A stretch of 64,000 nucleotides of DNA from assembly GCF_904849725.1 (NCBI RefSeq), contig NC_058518.1, positions 505,969,225-506,033,224 on the forward strand, given 5' to 3'. Positions 22,493 to 33,200 of this stretch are shown in pieces. Position 1 is the stretch's first letter; every line of letters starts with the position of its first letter. Made by a program: the position numbers and the translations under genes. Source of the DNA: Hordeum vulgare subsp. vulgare. Taxonomy: Eukaryota > Streptophyta > Magnoliopsida > Poales > Poaceae. The notes beneath the pieces are model-generated. The model saw only the letters and a list, made by a program, of their open reading frames with translations, searched no databases and was not told the origin of the DNA.

Positions 22493-24325
22493 CTATTTGG
22501 GGTCCAGACCCGTTCCAATGGTAAACTGCTTGGATGAATCGCCAGGGACGAAGTCGATTGTCTTCGTGTCATCCGTTGGTTTGAACTTGAGGGGTGACTC
22601 GGAATCTGTAGTCGGTTTCTTGAGTGGTGACATGTCTGCCGGGTCAACATTGGCCCGGTGATTTTTGAGCTCTTCCGCCGCGCAGGCGACTTCCCCGTAG
22701 GCCGCGTCTCCTTCCTCACACTCCTTTGCAATTCTTCTATCTCCGTTGACCGTGATGGGCCCTTTAGGACCAGACATTTTGAGCTTGAGGTAGACGTAGC
22801 ACGGGCGGGCCATGAAGCGAGCGTAAGCCGGTCGCCCGAACAGCGCATGGTACGGGCTTTTTAATTTGACCACCTCGAAGACCAGAGACTCCGACCTGTA
22901 GTTCTGTGCAGTTCCAAACGCTACTGAGAGCTTGACCCGGCCAATCGGATAAGCGGATTTGCCCGGGACGATGCCGTGGAAAACCGTGGTTGAAGGCATC
23001 AAGTCTTTCTCTAATAGATTCATCCTCCGGAAGGTGTCGAAGTATAGGATATTAATGCTGCTGCCGCCATCCATTAGTACTTTCGATAGAGTGTAACCCG
23101 CCACTTGGGGAGCCACGACCAAGGCTAGGTTGCCCGGGTTATCTATTCTCGGCGGGTGATCCTCTCTGCTCCACGTTATGGTCTGTTCGGACCAGTGAAG
23201 ATATCTGGGAACTGCCGGCTCAATTACGCTGTACGCCCGGTGATTTACCTTTTTATCACGTCTGCAAGCATTAGTGGTGAAAACATGATATTGCCCATTA
23301 CTTAGCTGTTTAGGATTGTTGCGGAAGCCCCCATGGTCATCCTGGTCCTGCGGAGCCCCCTGTGGGGGCTGGAAGACTCCCGGCGGGTTGTACCGCCGGT
23401 GGTGGTGCACCGGGTATTGGCCGCCACCTGGCTGCGGCCCCCCCTGAGCCTCTTGTTCGGGAAAACCGCCGAAGGGGTTGTGCCTTTGGTTGGGCGCGGC
23501 GAGTTGGTCTTGGCGACGGTTCGGGTCTTCGCCCTGGCTCTTCTTGATTGCCTCGGCCCGAAATTCCCGCATCACGAAGCAGTTCTCCCAGGAGTGGCCA
23601 GCCGGGCCGTCGGCCGTGGCGTGGTGCGGGCAAGGGCCTTTGAGCAGCTCTTCGTAGTTACGCGGTCTTTTCCCACTCAAGCCTCGATTCTTCTTTTTGC
23701 CGTCGTTGGCGTTGGTGTTGGCAACCAGATCCGAGGGCTCCTCATGTGGCCTACGCTTGCCGTTGGTCCCCTGGTTATGACGGTTGCGGCCTTGGAGGCG
23801 GGTATGCTTATTCGTTGAATCGCCCTTCTTGGGCGAGTTACCCTTACCATCCTCGCCGGGATCCTTGGTATCATCGGCTTCGGCGTACCTAGTGAGGATA
23901 TCCATCAGCTCGCCCATATCCTGAACTTTTCGTTTGAGTCGCCCCAGCTTCTGGACCAGCGGTTCGTAGTGGCAGTTGTGCTCGAGGATAAGCACAGCTT
24001 GCGCTGCCGTGATGCCATCCGATGAATGGATAATTTCCGTGACTCGCCGCGACCAATGATGCGCCGACTCATCCGGGCGTTGCACGCAGTGTTGCAAGTC
24101 GACGATTGTCATCGGTCGTTTACAGGTTCCCCAGAAGTTTTTGATGAAACGCTCCTTTAACTCGGCCCAGGACTGGATAGAATTGGGGGGTAAATTTTTC
24201 AACCAAGTGCGTGCCGATCCCTCGAGCATCATGGTGAAATATCTGGCACAAACCGCCTCGTTTACGTCGAGCATGTCCATGGCGATCTCATAACCCTCGA
24301 TCCAAGATGTTGGTTCGAGATCTGG
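22493..24325 (-). pseudogene. Gypsy gag and aspartic protease, N-terminus missing
   Basis: The capsid-like region includes EPTSWIEGYEIAMDML, WLKNLPPNSI and FWGTCKRP. It is followed by a basic low-complexity stretch, a C-H-C cluster (CPHH...GHSWENC) that may act as the nucleocapsid finger, and a retropepsin site LMDGGSSINIL near 23075. An open frame continues upstream to an ATG at 24412, but the codons from 24412 to 24326 belong to the duplicated non-viral segment (also present at 55712-55797). The apparent start is thus accidental, and real gag begins at the junction near 24325. Confidence 0.8.
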
Positions 24326-24547
24326 TGAACTGAAAATACCCAAGGATAAGCTAGCTTGAGTGACAGCTTTTTGGTCCTGAGATGCTTTGGAATATTGGCT
24401 ACTCCGGTACAACTAACTGAATATTTGTATATATAGATGGTGTATTCGTAGAGGCTCTAAACATTGTCAGTAACTGTGGTATATATATAGGTGCACAATG
24501 CGTTCACTGGGTGAATGAGCTGAGAATGTACTCGATTACTTCCGGCA
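24326..24547. repeat. Left flank of the Helitron (duplicated segment, copy A left half)
   Basis: This sequence matches 55712-55938 with about eight substitutions and a TA-repeat length change. It ends TTACTTCCGGCA at the Helitron boundary. In the other copy the same string continues uninterrupted into CTCATAAACTAC. Origin of the segment is unknown, and no gene is seen in it. Confidence 0.9.
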
Positions 24548-24574
24548 CTAGTAAGCATGCACGTGCAACGCACG
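24548..24574 (-). terminator. Helitron 3' terminus (hairpin plus CTAG)
   Basis: Plus-strand 24562-24574 is CGTGC-AAC-GCACG, a perfect 5-bp stem with a 3-base loop. Read on the minus strand, it is followed by 13 bases ending in CTAG and then a host T. Hairpins of this kind act as the rolling-circle transposition terminator in Helitrons. Confidence 0.85.
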
Positions 24575-24688
24575 AATAACCGTACACCGAAAATTCCCTG
24601 CTCATCATTAGCAAAAATCACACATCCAAGGCAATCAACATGGTGAATTTTTCCGTAAAGAACATATGGGATATTTATTGTCTGTATA

Positions 24689-24809
24689 CTCCCTCCGTGC
24701 CTAAATATATGTCTTTTATGCACTACATACGGATGCATATAGACATTTTGATCCATATGTGATTTATATTCGAAAATTTAAAAAGATTTATAATTAGGAA
24801 TGGAGGAAG
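24689..24809. repeat. Stowaway MITE
   Basis: Starts CTCCCTCCGTGCCTAAATAT and ends with the imperfect reverse complement AGGAATGGAGGAAG, flanked by TA on both sides (24687-24688 and 24810-24811). About 120 bp, non-coding, inserted close to the Helitron 3' end. Confidence 0.7.
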
Positions 24810-24814
24810 TAGTC

Positions 24815-25129
24815 AAAATAGAATCAAATATTCCATAATGTACAAATAAACATGGTAGACACAGAAAAGGTAAAAAAAAGAAAAATAAGAACATACTCCC
24901 GTTATAAAAAAAAGACCTCACCCACTCCCGTTATAAAAAATAACCTCACAATTCCCTCAAAAAAAAATTAACCTCACAATCTCACCCACCTCGTTATATT
25001 AAAAAAAACACAATCTCACCCACTCCCCCTCTCCCCACCCGATCCTTATCCTCTCCTCTCAGTGCATTGCGACCACAACCCTCTCCCCACCCGAACCTTA
25101 TCCTCTCCTCTGCACTGCGGCGACTCCGG
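24815..25129. other. Non-coding leader of the captured cluster
   Basis: AT-rich at first, then three imperfect repeats of CTCACCCACTCCCGTTATAAAAAA-like units (24906-25020) and a CT-rich tract leading into the F-box fragment. It probably includes the 5' flank of that captured gene. Confidence 0.4.
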
Positions 25130-25535
25130 TGTGCTCCGCGCGAAACCCTGCTGCTCCTCCCATTAGAGATCCTCATCCGATTCGCGCTCCCGGAGCTGCT
25201 CCGCGTCCGCTCCGTCGCCCGTCCCCTGTCCCACCTCATCTCCTCCCCGGACTTCCGCTGCTTCTACCACCTATCCTCCGTCTCGTCCGGCCCCGCCCCG
25301 GCCGCCGCGTGGCTCCTAGTGTTCAAGAAGCTCCCGCCCCGCGGTGCCGCGCTACGGGGCTTCGACGGGCCGTTCGGCCGCTGGTTCCGCATCGTTGTCT
25401 CGGACATCATCTCCCCCGCCGTGCCCCCGGGGGAGGTCCTCTACTTCCTCGGTGCCTACGGCAGCTCCTTCCTGTTCGCCGCCAACGGTCGCCGCGAGCT
25501 CGTGGTGGTTGACCTCTCGGCCCAGTCGGCCCGTC
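25130..25535 (+). pseudogene. Captured F-box protein N-terminal fragment
   Basis: The plus-strand frame opening at 25067 contains an F-box-like segment: LPLEILIRFALPELLRVRSV, then SHLISSPDF. A region typical of grass F-box proteins follows (GRWFRIVVSDIISP, GEVLYFLGAYGSSFLF). F-box proteins recruit substrates to SCF ubiquitin ligases. Here the frame runs into unrelated sequence after about 25535, so only an N-terminal piece was captured. The GC-rich base composition contrasts with the AT-rich surroundings. Confidence 0.65.
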
Positions 25536-25603
25536 AGCTCCTTCCTGTTCGCCACCGCCGCTCCCCTACCGTCCGCGCTCCTCTCTCGAGGCCACCGAAG
25601 CTC

Positions 25604-25718
25604 ATGGCGCAGAGGGCCGCGGGCGCGCTTCTCCGGCGGCCCCTGGGGCTCGCGCCGCCCACAGCCCCGAGGGCCCTGAGCACCAGCGCCGCAGCCGCGG
25701 AGGGAGAGGCGACAGAGT
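25604..25718 (+). pseudogene. Captured N-terminus of a mitochondrial preprotein
   Basis: ATG at 25604 begins MAQRAAGALLRRPLGLAPP, followed by an Ala/Ser/Thr-rich stretch. This is an Arg-rich, acid-free leader of the kind that targets proteins to mitochondria. The sequence changes character after about 25718. The mature protein is not present and the donor gene is not identified. It is in frame with the preceding F-box fragment, giving one chimeric open frame. Confidence 0.5.
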
Positions 25719-25748
25719 GCATACACCGCGGTGCGTCCCGAGTGGATC

Positions 25749-25893
25749 TGGTGGGAGGAGGTGAGGAGAAGGGAACGCGGGGAGCTGCCCGCGCGGCGCT
25801 TCCAGGCCCTCGCTCGCTCGCGCCGCCTCGCTCGCGCTCTCCAACCGCAAGGAGATCGTCACCCCGCACCTCGGCGCCGTCAACTCCCTCCAG
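25749..25893 (+). pseudogene. Captured first exon of an ERCC8/CSA-like WD40 gene
   Basis: The frame from 25749 reads WWEEVRRRERGELPARRFQA. After an apparent frameshift near 25825-25835 it reads LSNRKEIVTPHLGAVNSLQ, stopping exactly at CAG|GT (25893/25894). From memory this resembles the first exon of plant ERCC8/CSA, the WD40 substrate receptor of transcription-coupled repair, ending at a natural exon-intron border. Only this exon is present. Confidence 0.55.
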
Positions 25894-26257
25894 GTCCCCT
25901 TATACTTAAGCAAATTTGGTATCAAAGAATTTTTTACCTTTTATAGATATGCTTTTTGGAAGCGGGTCATCCATGTAATGTTCCTTGCATTGCTTCACAT
26001 TTTGTAGAGCCTCCGAGTTGACGATAGGCATATAACCGGCTATATTATGAAGTTAATACCACAAAATGTTATTGGCCATACAACATAATTGTTTTTTTGT
26101 ACCAGTGTCTACTTGCATTGTCATATTGTGGAAATGTATTGCAATGAAGTATACAAGCATGGTTGGTGGGTTTACAACAAGCCTGTTGCGGTTGTTGGCT
26201 TAGTTACTTCAAAATTCGTATTTGGTTGGATTCTATTTTTCATTCTTTGTTATCCAG
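25894..26257. other. AT-rich, intron-like filler between captured exons
   Basis: No coding signal. It begins with GT at the end of the ERCC8-like exon and ends with a pyrimidine-rich tract and CAG at 26257. It therefore looks like intronic sequence from one or two donors. Confidence 0.4.
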
Positions 26258-26441
26258 GCAGTAGGCTTACTGTTAGCTTATGTTCTTTAAGGGCAATCCT
26301 CATCTTCCATTGAATCGACCAGATCTGGCAGTAACAGATTTGAGGGGAGCTCAAGAACTAAGGGCTGATCTTCGCTCTTATCAAAGCACATTACCTGGTA
26401 CAGGTCAGCGCACATTACCAAATGATGTTCTCTCATCTAAT
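26258..26441 (+). pseudogene. Captured exon of an unidentified gene, first part
   Basis: After the acceptor CAG at 26255-26257, a frame open from 26280 reads MFFKGNPHLPLNRPDLAVTD and continues to NDVLSSN at 26441. Angela inserted at that point. The frame resumes without loss at 35375 (TSADHEFFFQRWF). Upstream of 26280 this frame has stops, so the exon is probably already decayed. Product discussed at 35370-36034. Confidence 0.5.
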
Positions 26442-28263
26442 TGTTGGAATTATGCCCTAGAGGCAATAATAAATATAGTTATTATTATAATTCCTGTGTC
26501 AAGATAATCGTTTATTATCCATGCTATAATTGTATTGAATGAAGACTCATTTACATGTGTGGATACATAGACAAAACACCGTCCCTAGCAAGCCTCTAGT
26601 TGGCTAGCTAGTTGATCAAAGATAGTCAGTGTCTTCTGATTATGAACAAGGTGTTGTTGCTTGATAACTGGATCACGTCATTAGGAGAATCACGTGATGG
26701 ACTAGACCCAAACTAATAGACGTAGCATGTTGATCGTGTCATTTTGTTGCTACTGTTTTCTGCGTGTCAAGTATTTATTCCTATGACCATGAGATCATAT
26801 AACTCACTGACACCGGAGGAATGCTTTGTGTGTATCAAACGTCGCAACGTAACGGGGTGACTATAAAGATGCTCTACAGGTATCTCCGAAGGTGTTAGTT
26901 GAGTTAGTATGGATCAAGACTGGGATTTTTCACTCCGTGTGAACGGAGAGGTATCTCGGGGCCCACTCGGTAATACAACATCACACACAAGCCTTGCAAG
27001 CAATGTAACTTAGTGTAAGTTGCGGGATCTTGTATTACGAAACGAGTAAAGAGACTTGCCGGTAAACGAGATTGAAATAGGTATACGAATACTGACGATC
27101 GAATCTCGGGCAAGTAACATACCGAAGGACAAAGGGAATGACATACGGGATTATATGAATCCTTGGCACTGAGGTTCAAACGATAAGATCTTCGTAGAAT
27201 ATGTAGGATCCAATATGGGAATCCAGGTCCCGCTATTGGATATTGACCGAGGAGTCTCTCGGGTCATGTCTACATAGTTCTCGAACCCGCAGGGTCTGCA
27301 CACTTAAGGTTCGACGTTGTTTTATGCGTATTTGAGTTATATGGTTGGTTACCGAATGTTGTTCGGAGTCCCGGATGAGATCACGGACGTCACGAGGGTT
27401 TCCGGAATAGTCCAGAAATGAAGATTGATATATAGGATGACCTCATTTGATTACCGGAAGGTTTCCGGAGTTACCGGGAATGTACCGGGAATGACGAATG
27501 GGTTCCGGGAGTTCACCGGGGGGGGGGGGGCAACCCACCCCGGGGAAGCCCATAGGCCTTGAGGGTGGCACACCAGCCCTTAGTGGGCTGGTGGGACAGC
27601 CCAAAAGGGCTCTATGCGCCAAGAAGAGAAAATCAAGAGAAAAAAAGGGAGGAGGTGGGAAGGAAGGGGGACTCCCTCCCACCAAACCAAGTCCAACTCG
27701 GTTTGGGGGGGGGGGAGTCCTCCCTCCTTGGACTCGGCCGACCCCCTTGGGGCTCCTTGAGCCCCAAGGCAAGGTCCCCTCCCTCCCACCTATATATACG
27801 GAGGTTTTAGGGCTGATTTGAGACGACTTTTCCACGGCAGCCCGACCACATACCTCCACGGTTTTTCCTCTAGATCGCGTTTCTGCGGAGCTCGGGCGGA
27901 GCCCTGCTGAGACAAGGTCATCACCAACCTCTGGAGTGCCGTCACGCTGCCGGAGAACTCTTCTACCTCTCCATCTCTCTTGCTGGATCAAGAAGGCCGA
28001 GATCATCGTCGAGCTGTACATGTGCTGAACGCGGAGGTGCCGTCCGTTCGGTACTAGATCGTGGGACTGATCGCGGGATTGTTCGCGGGGCGGATCGAGG
28101 GACGTGAGGACGTTCCACTACATCAACCGCGTTCACTAACGCTTCTGCTGTACGATCTACAAGGGTACGTAGATCACTCATCCCCTCTCGTAGATGGACA
28201 TCACCATGATAGGTCTTCGTGCGCGTAGGAAATTTTTTGTTTCCCATGCGACGTTCACCAACA
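26442..28263 (+). repeat. 5' LTR of Angela
   Basis: Begins TGTTGGAATTATGCCCTAGA and ends GCGACGTTCACCAACA. A TATA box (TATATATACG) at 27791-27800 is the likely promoter, with transcription expected near 27825. A run of 12 or so G lies near 27521. Open frames inside it are not genes. Confidence 0.93.
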
Positions 28264-28264
28264 G

Positions 28265-28276
28265 TGGCATCATGAG
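28265..28276 (+). promoter_or_regulatory. Primer binding site of Angela
   Basis: TGGCATCATGAG lies one base inside the 5' LTR. It resembles the initiator-tRNA primer site TGGTATCAGAGC used by plant copia elements, with a few mismatches. Confidence 0.7.
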
Positions 28277-29517
28277 CTAGGTTCATGCGTAGATGTCTTC
28301 TCGAGTAGAACACAAAAGTTTTTGTGGGCGGTGATGTGCGTTTTGCTGCCCTCCTTAGTCTTTTCTTGATTCCGCGGTATTGTTGGATTGAAGCGGCTTG
28401 GACCGACATTACTCGTACGCTTAGGAGAGACTGGTTTCATCGTTACGAGTAACTCCGTTGCTCAAAGATGACTCGCAAGTGTCGGTTTCTCGAACTTTAG
28501 TTGAATCGGATTTGACCGAGGAGGTCCTTGGATGAGGTTAAATAGCAACTCATATATCTCCGTTGTGGTGTTTGCGTAAGTAAGATGCGATCCTACTAGA
28601 TACCCATGGTCACCACGTAAAACATGCAACAACAAAATTAGAGGACGTCTAACTTGTTTTTGCAGGGTATGCTTGTGATGTGATATGGCCAATGATGTGA
28701 TGTGATATATTGGATGTATGAGATGATCATGTTGTAATAGAAATATCGACTTGCACGTCGATGGTACGGCAACCGGCAGGAGCCATAGGGTTGTCTTTAT
28801 ACTAACGTGTGCGCTTGCAGATGCGTTTACTATTTTGCTAGGATGTAGCTTTAGTAGTAATAGCATGAGTAGCACGACAACCCCGATGGCAACACGTTGA
28901 TGGAGATCATGGTGTGGCGCCGGTGACAAGAAGATCGTGCCGGTGCTTTGGTAATGGAGATCAAGAAGCACGTGATGATGGCCATATCATGTCACTTATG
29001 AATTGCATGTGATGTTAATCCTTTTATGCACCTTATTTTGCTTAGAACGGCGGTAGCATTATGAGGTGATCCCTCACTAAAATTTCAAGACGAAATTGTG
29101 TTCTCCCCGACTGTGCACCGTTGCTACAGTTCGTCGTTTCGAGACACCACGTGATGATCGGGTGTGATAGACTCAACGTTCACATACAACGGGTGCAAAA
29201 CAATTGCGCACGCGGAACACTCGGGTTAAGCTTGACGAGCCTAGCATGTGCAGACATGGCCTCGGAACACATGAGACCGAAAGGTCGATCATGAATCATA
29301 TAGATGATATGATTAGCATAGGGATGCTTACCACTGAAACTATACTCAACTCACGTGATGATCAGACTTGAGCTAGTGTAAGTGGATCATGAACCACTCA
29401 AATGACTAGAGAGATGTACTTTTTGAGTGGGAGTTTAGCGTATAATTTGATTAAGTTAAACTCTAATTATCTTGAACATAGTCTAAGTCCACTTTGAATA
29501 TATTTGTGTTGTAGATC
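28277..29517 (+). other. Angela leader (5' untranslated region)
   Basis: About 1.2 kb of non-coding leader between the primer site and the gag ATG, as is usual for this family. The minus-strand open frame across it is not a gene. Confidence 0.7.
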
Positions 29518-30287
29518 ATGGCTCACGCGACAGTCATCCTGAATTTTAATACGTTCCTAGAGAAAGCTAAGTTGAAAGATGATGGAAGCAACTTTGTAGA
29601 CTGGGCTCGTAATCTTAAGCTAATCTTATAAGCTGGGAAGAAGGATTATGTCCTTAATGCTGCGTTAGGAGATGAACCACCCGCTACGGCTGATCAGGAT
29701 GTTAAGAACGCTTGGTTAGCGCGTAAGGAGGACTACTCAATAGTTCAATGTGCAGTCTTGTATGGCTTAGAACCGGGACTTCAACGTCGCTTTGAGCGTC
29801 ATGGAGCATTTGAGATGTTTCAGGAGTTGGAGTTTATCTTTCAGAAGAACGCCCGGATCGAGAGGTATGAGACCTCCGATAAATTCTATACTTGCAAGAT
29901 GGAGGAAAACTCATCTGTCAGTGAACATGTGCTCAAAATGTCTGGGTACTCAAACCGTCTAGCTGAGCTGGGGATTAAACTCCCGCAAGAAGCTATCACT
30001 GACAGAATCCTTCAATCACTGCCGCCAAGCTATAAAGGCTTTGTGTTGAACTACAACATGCAAGGGATGAACAAGTCTCCCGGCGAGTTGTTTGCGATGC
30101 TGAAAGTCGCAGAGTCTGAACTCCGTAAAGAGCATCAAGTGTTGATGGTGAATAAGACCACTAGTTTCAAGAGAAACGGCAAAGGCAAGAAGGGCAATTC
30201 GAAGAAGAGCGGCAAGCCTGTTGCCAATCCGAGAAGAAACCCAAAGCTGGACCTAAGCCGGAAACGGAGTGTTACTATTGCAAGGGT
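29518..30287 (+). pseudogene. Angela gag
   Basis: ATG at 29518 opens the capsid domain (MAHATVILNFNTF). Codon 38 is TAA (29629-29631). The frame then continues through LYGLEPGLQRRF and a UBN2/gag-type helical region to a Lys/Gly-rich tail. A frameshift near 30228 moves the zinc knuckle CYYCKGMGHWKRNC into the pol frame. The gag protein is thus truncated early and separated from pol. Confidence 0.85.
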
Positions 30288-33200
30288 ATGGGTCACTGGA
30301 AGCGCAATTGCCCCAAGTATCTGGCAGATAAGAAGGCGGGCAAAGAAAAATCAGGTATATTTGATATACATGTTATTGATGTGTACTTAACCGGCTCTCG
30401 TAGTAGTGCCTGGGTATTCGATACCGGTTCTGTTGCTCATATTTGCAACTCGAAACAGGAACTGCGGAATAGGCGAAGGCTGGCGAAAGATGATGTGACG
30501 ATGCGCGTAGGAAATGGTTCCAAGGTTGATGCAATCGCCGTCGGCACAGTGTCACTTCAGTTACCGTCAGGATTAGTGATGAACTTAAATCATTGTTATT
30601 TAGTGCCTGCGTTGAGCATGAACATTATATCTGGATCTTGTTTATTGCGAGACGGTTACTCTTTTAAGTCAGAGAATAATGGTTGTTCTATTTTTGTGAG
30701 TAACATCTTTTATGGTCATGCACCGAATGTGAGAGGATTGTTCATATTGAATCTTGATAGCGATACGCATATACATAACATTGAGACCAAAAGAGTTAGA
30801 GTTAAGAATGATAGCGCCATATTTTTGTGGCACTGCCGCTTAGGTCATGTTGGTGTAAAGCGCATGAAGAAACTCCATGCTGATGGACTTTTGGAGTCAC
30901 TTGACTTTGATTCACTTGACACGTGCGAACCATGCCTCATGGGCAAGATGACTAAGACTCCGTTCTCAGGAACAATGGAGCGTGCAAGTGACTTGTTGGA
31001 AATCATACATACCGATGTGTGTGGTCCGATGAGCGTGGAGGCACGCGGCGGATATCGTTATTTTCTCACCTTCACTGACGATTTAAGTAGATATGGTTAT
31101 GTCTACTTGATGAAGCACAAGTCTAAAACATTTGAAAAGTTCAAGCAATTTCAGAGTGAAGTGGAAAATCATCGTAACAAGAAGTTCAAGTTCCTGCGGT
31201 CTGATCGTGGGGGTGAATATCTGAGTTTCGATTTTGGTGCTCACTTAAGACAATGTGGAATTGTTTCACAGTTAACACCGCCTGGAACACCACAGCGTAA
31301 TGGTGTGTCCGAACGTCGTAATCGTACTCTATTAGAGATGGTGCGGTCTATGATGTCTCTTACTGATTTGCCGTTATCATTTTGGGGCTATGCATTAGAA
31401 ACAGCTGCATTCACTTTAAATAGGGCACCATCAAAATCCGTTGAGACGACACCATACGAACTGTGGTATGGCAAAAGGCCAAATTTGTCGTTTCTTAAAG
31501 TTTGGGGATGTGATGCTTATGTCAAAAAGCTTCAGCCTGAAAAGCTGGAACCCAAAGCGGAAAAGTGCATCTTCATAGGTTACCCAAAAGAGACAGTTGG
31601 GTACACCTTATATCTCAAATCCAAGGGCAAAGTGTTTGTTGCTAAAAATGGAGCTTTTCTCGAGAAGGAGTTTCTCTCGAGAGAATTGAGTGGGAGGAAG
31701 ATAGAACTTGACGAGGTTGTCGAACCTCTCATCCCTCTGGATGGTGGCGCAGGGCAAGGGGAAACCTCTATCATTGCAACGCCGGTTGAGGAGGAAGTTA
31801 ATGATGATGATCATGAAACTCCAGTTCAAGTTTCTGTCGAACCACGCAGGTCGACGAGACCACGTGCTGCTCCAGAGTGGTACAGTAATCCCGTCTTATC
31901 AATCATGTTGTTAGACAACAATGAACCTGCGAATTATGAAGAAGCAATGGTGGGCCCAGATTCCAACAAATGGCTGGAAGCCATGAAGTCCGAGATAGGA
32001 TCCATGTATGAGAACAAAGTGTGGACTTTGGAGGTACTGCCTGAGGGCCGCAAGGCCATTCAGAACAAATGGATCTTTAAGAGGAAGACGGACGCTGACG
32101 GTAATGTGACCGTTTATAAAGCTCGACTTGTGGCAAAGGGTTTTTCACAAGTTCAAGGAGTTGACTACGATGAGACTTTCTCACCCGTAGCGATGCTTAA
32201 GTCCGTCAGAATCATGTTAGCAGTAGCTGCATTTTTCGATTATGAAATTTGGCAGATGGATGTCAAAACGGCGTTCCTTAACGGTTTCCTTAAGGAAGAG
32301 TTGTATATTATACAACCCGAAGGTTTTGTCGATCCTAAGAATGCTAACAAGGTGTGCAAGCTCCAGCGATCCATTTATGGACTGGTGCAAGCATCTCGGA
32401 GTTGGAACAAACGCTTTGATGAGGTGATCAAAGCATTTGGGTTTATACAAGTGGTTGGAGAATCTTGTATTTACAAGAAAGTGAGTGGGAGCTCTGTGGC
32501 GTTTCTAATATTATATGTGGATGACATATTACTGATTGGAAACAACGTAGAGTTTTTAGAGAGCATAAAGGATTACTTGAATAAAAGTTTCTCTATGAAG
32601 GACCTAGGGGAAGCTGCTTACATTCTAGGCATTAAGATCTATAGGGATAGATCAAAACGCCTGATAGGACTTTCACAAAGCACATACCTTGATAAAGTTT
32701 TGAAGAGGTTCAAAATGGAACAGTCCAAGAAAGGGTTCTTGCCAGTTCTACAAGGTACGAGATTGAGTAAGACTCAGTGCCCAGCAACTGATGAAGATAG
32801 AGAGCATATGCGCTCCGTCCCCTATGCTTCAGCCATAGGTTCTATCATGTATGCGATGCTGTGCACTAGACCGGATGTTAGCCTGGCCATAAGTATGGCA
32901 GGTAGGTTCCAGAGTAATCCAGGAGTGCATCACTGGACAGCGGTCAAGAATATCCTGAAGTACCTGAAAAGGACTAAGGAGATGTTTCTCGTGTATGGAG
33001 GTGACGAAGAGCTCGCCGTAAAAGGTTACGTCGATGCAAGCTTTGACACAGATCCGGACGACTCTAAGTCGCAAACCGGATACGTATTTATTCTTAATGG
33101 GGGTGCAGTAAGCTGGTGCAGTTCCAAGCAAAGCATCGTAGCAGATTCTACATGTGAAGCGGAGTACATGGCTGCCTCGGAGGAGGCTAAGGAGGGTGTC

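Larger units (their letters stand above)
13450..24325 (-). mobile_element. Tat-type Ty3/gypsy retrotransposon, 5'-truncated
   Basis: Read on the minus strand, the order is gag-protease (24325-22493), RT, RNase H, integrase (22429-19296), a tandem-repeat-rich 3' untranslated part, an antisense gene (15102-18408 on the plus strand) and a 3' LTR (13937-13450). RT-RNase H-integrase order marks it as gypsy. The absence of a chromodomain and the antisense ORF between integrase and the 3' LTR are features known from the Tat lineage (Retand, Grande, RIRE2). The 5' LTR, primer site and the start of gag are absent; homology to the duplicated host segment begins at 24326. Family name not assigned. Confidence 0.8.

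Noticed and set aside
13450..24325. Naming the Gypsy family (for example Sabrina, Fatima, Sumaya)
   Set aside because: The LTR sequence felt familiar but I could not match it to a named family with confidence, so only the lineage is given.
25352..25925. Long minus-strand frames across the captured gene cluster
   Set aside because: They are antisense shadows of GC-rich coding fragments. The recognisable protein similarity is on the plus strand.
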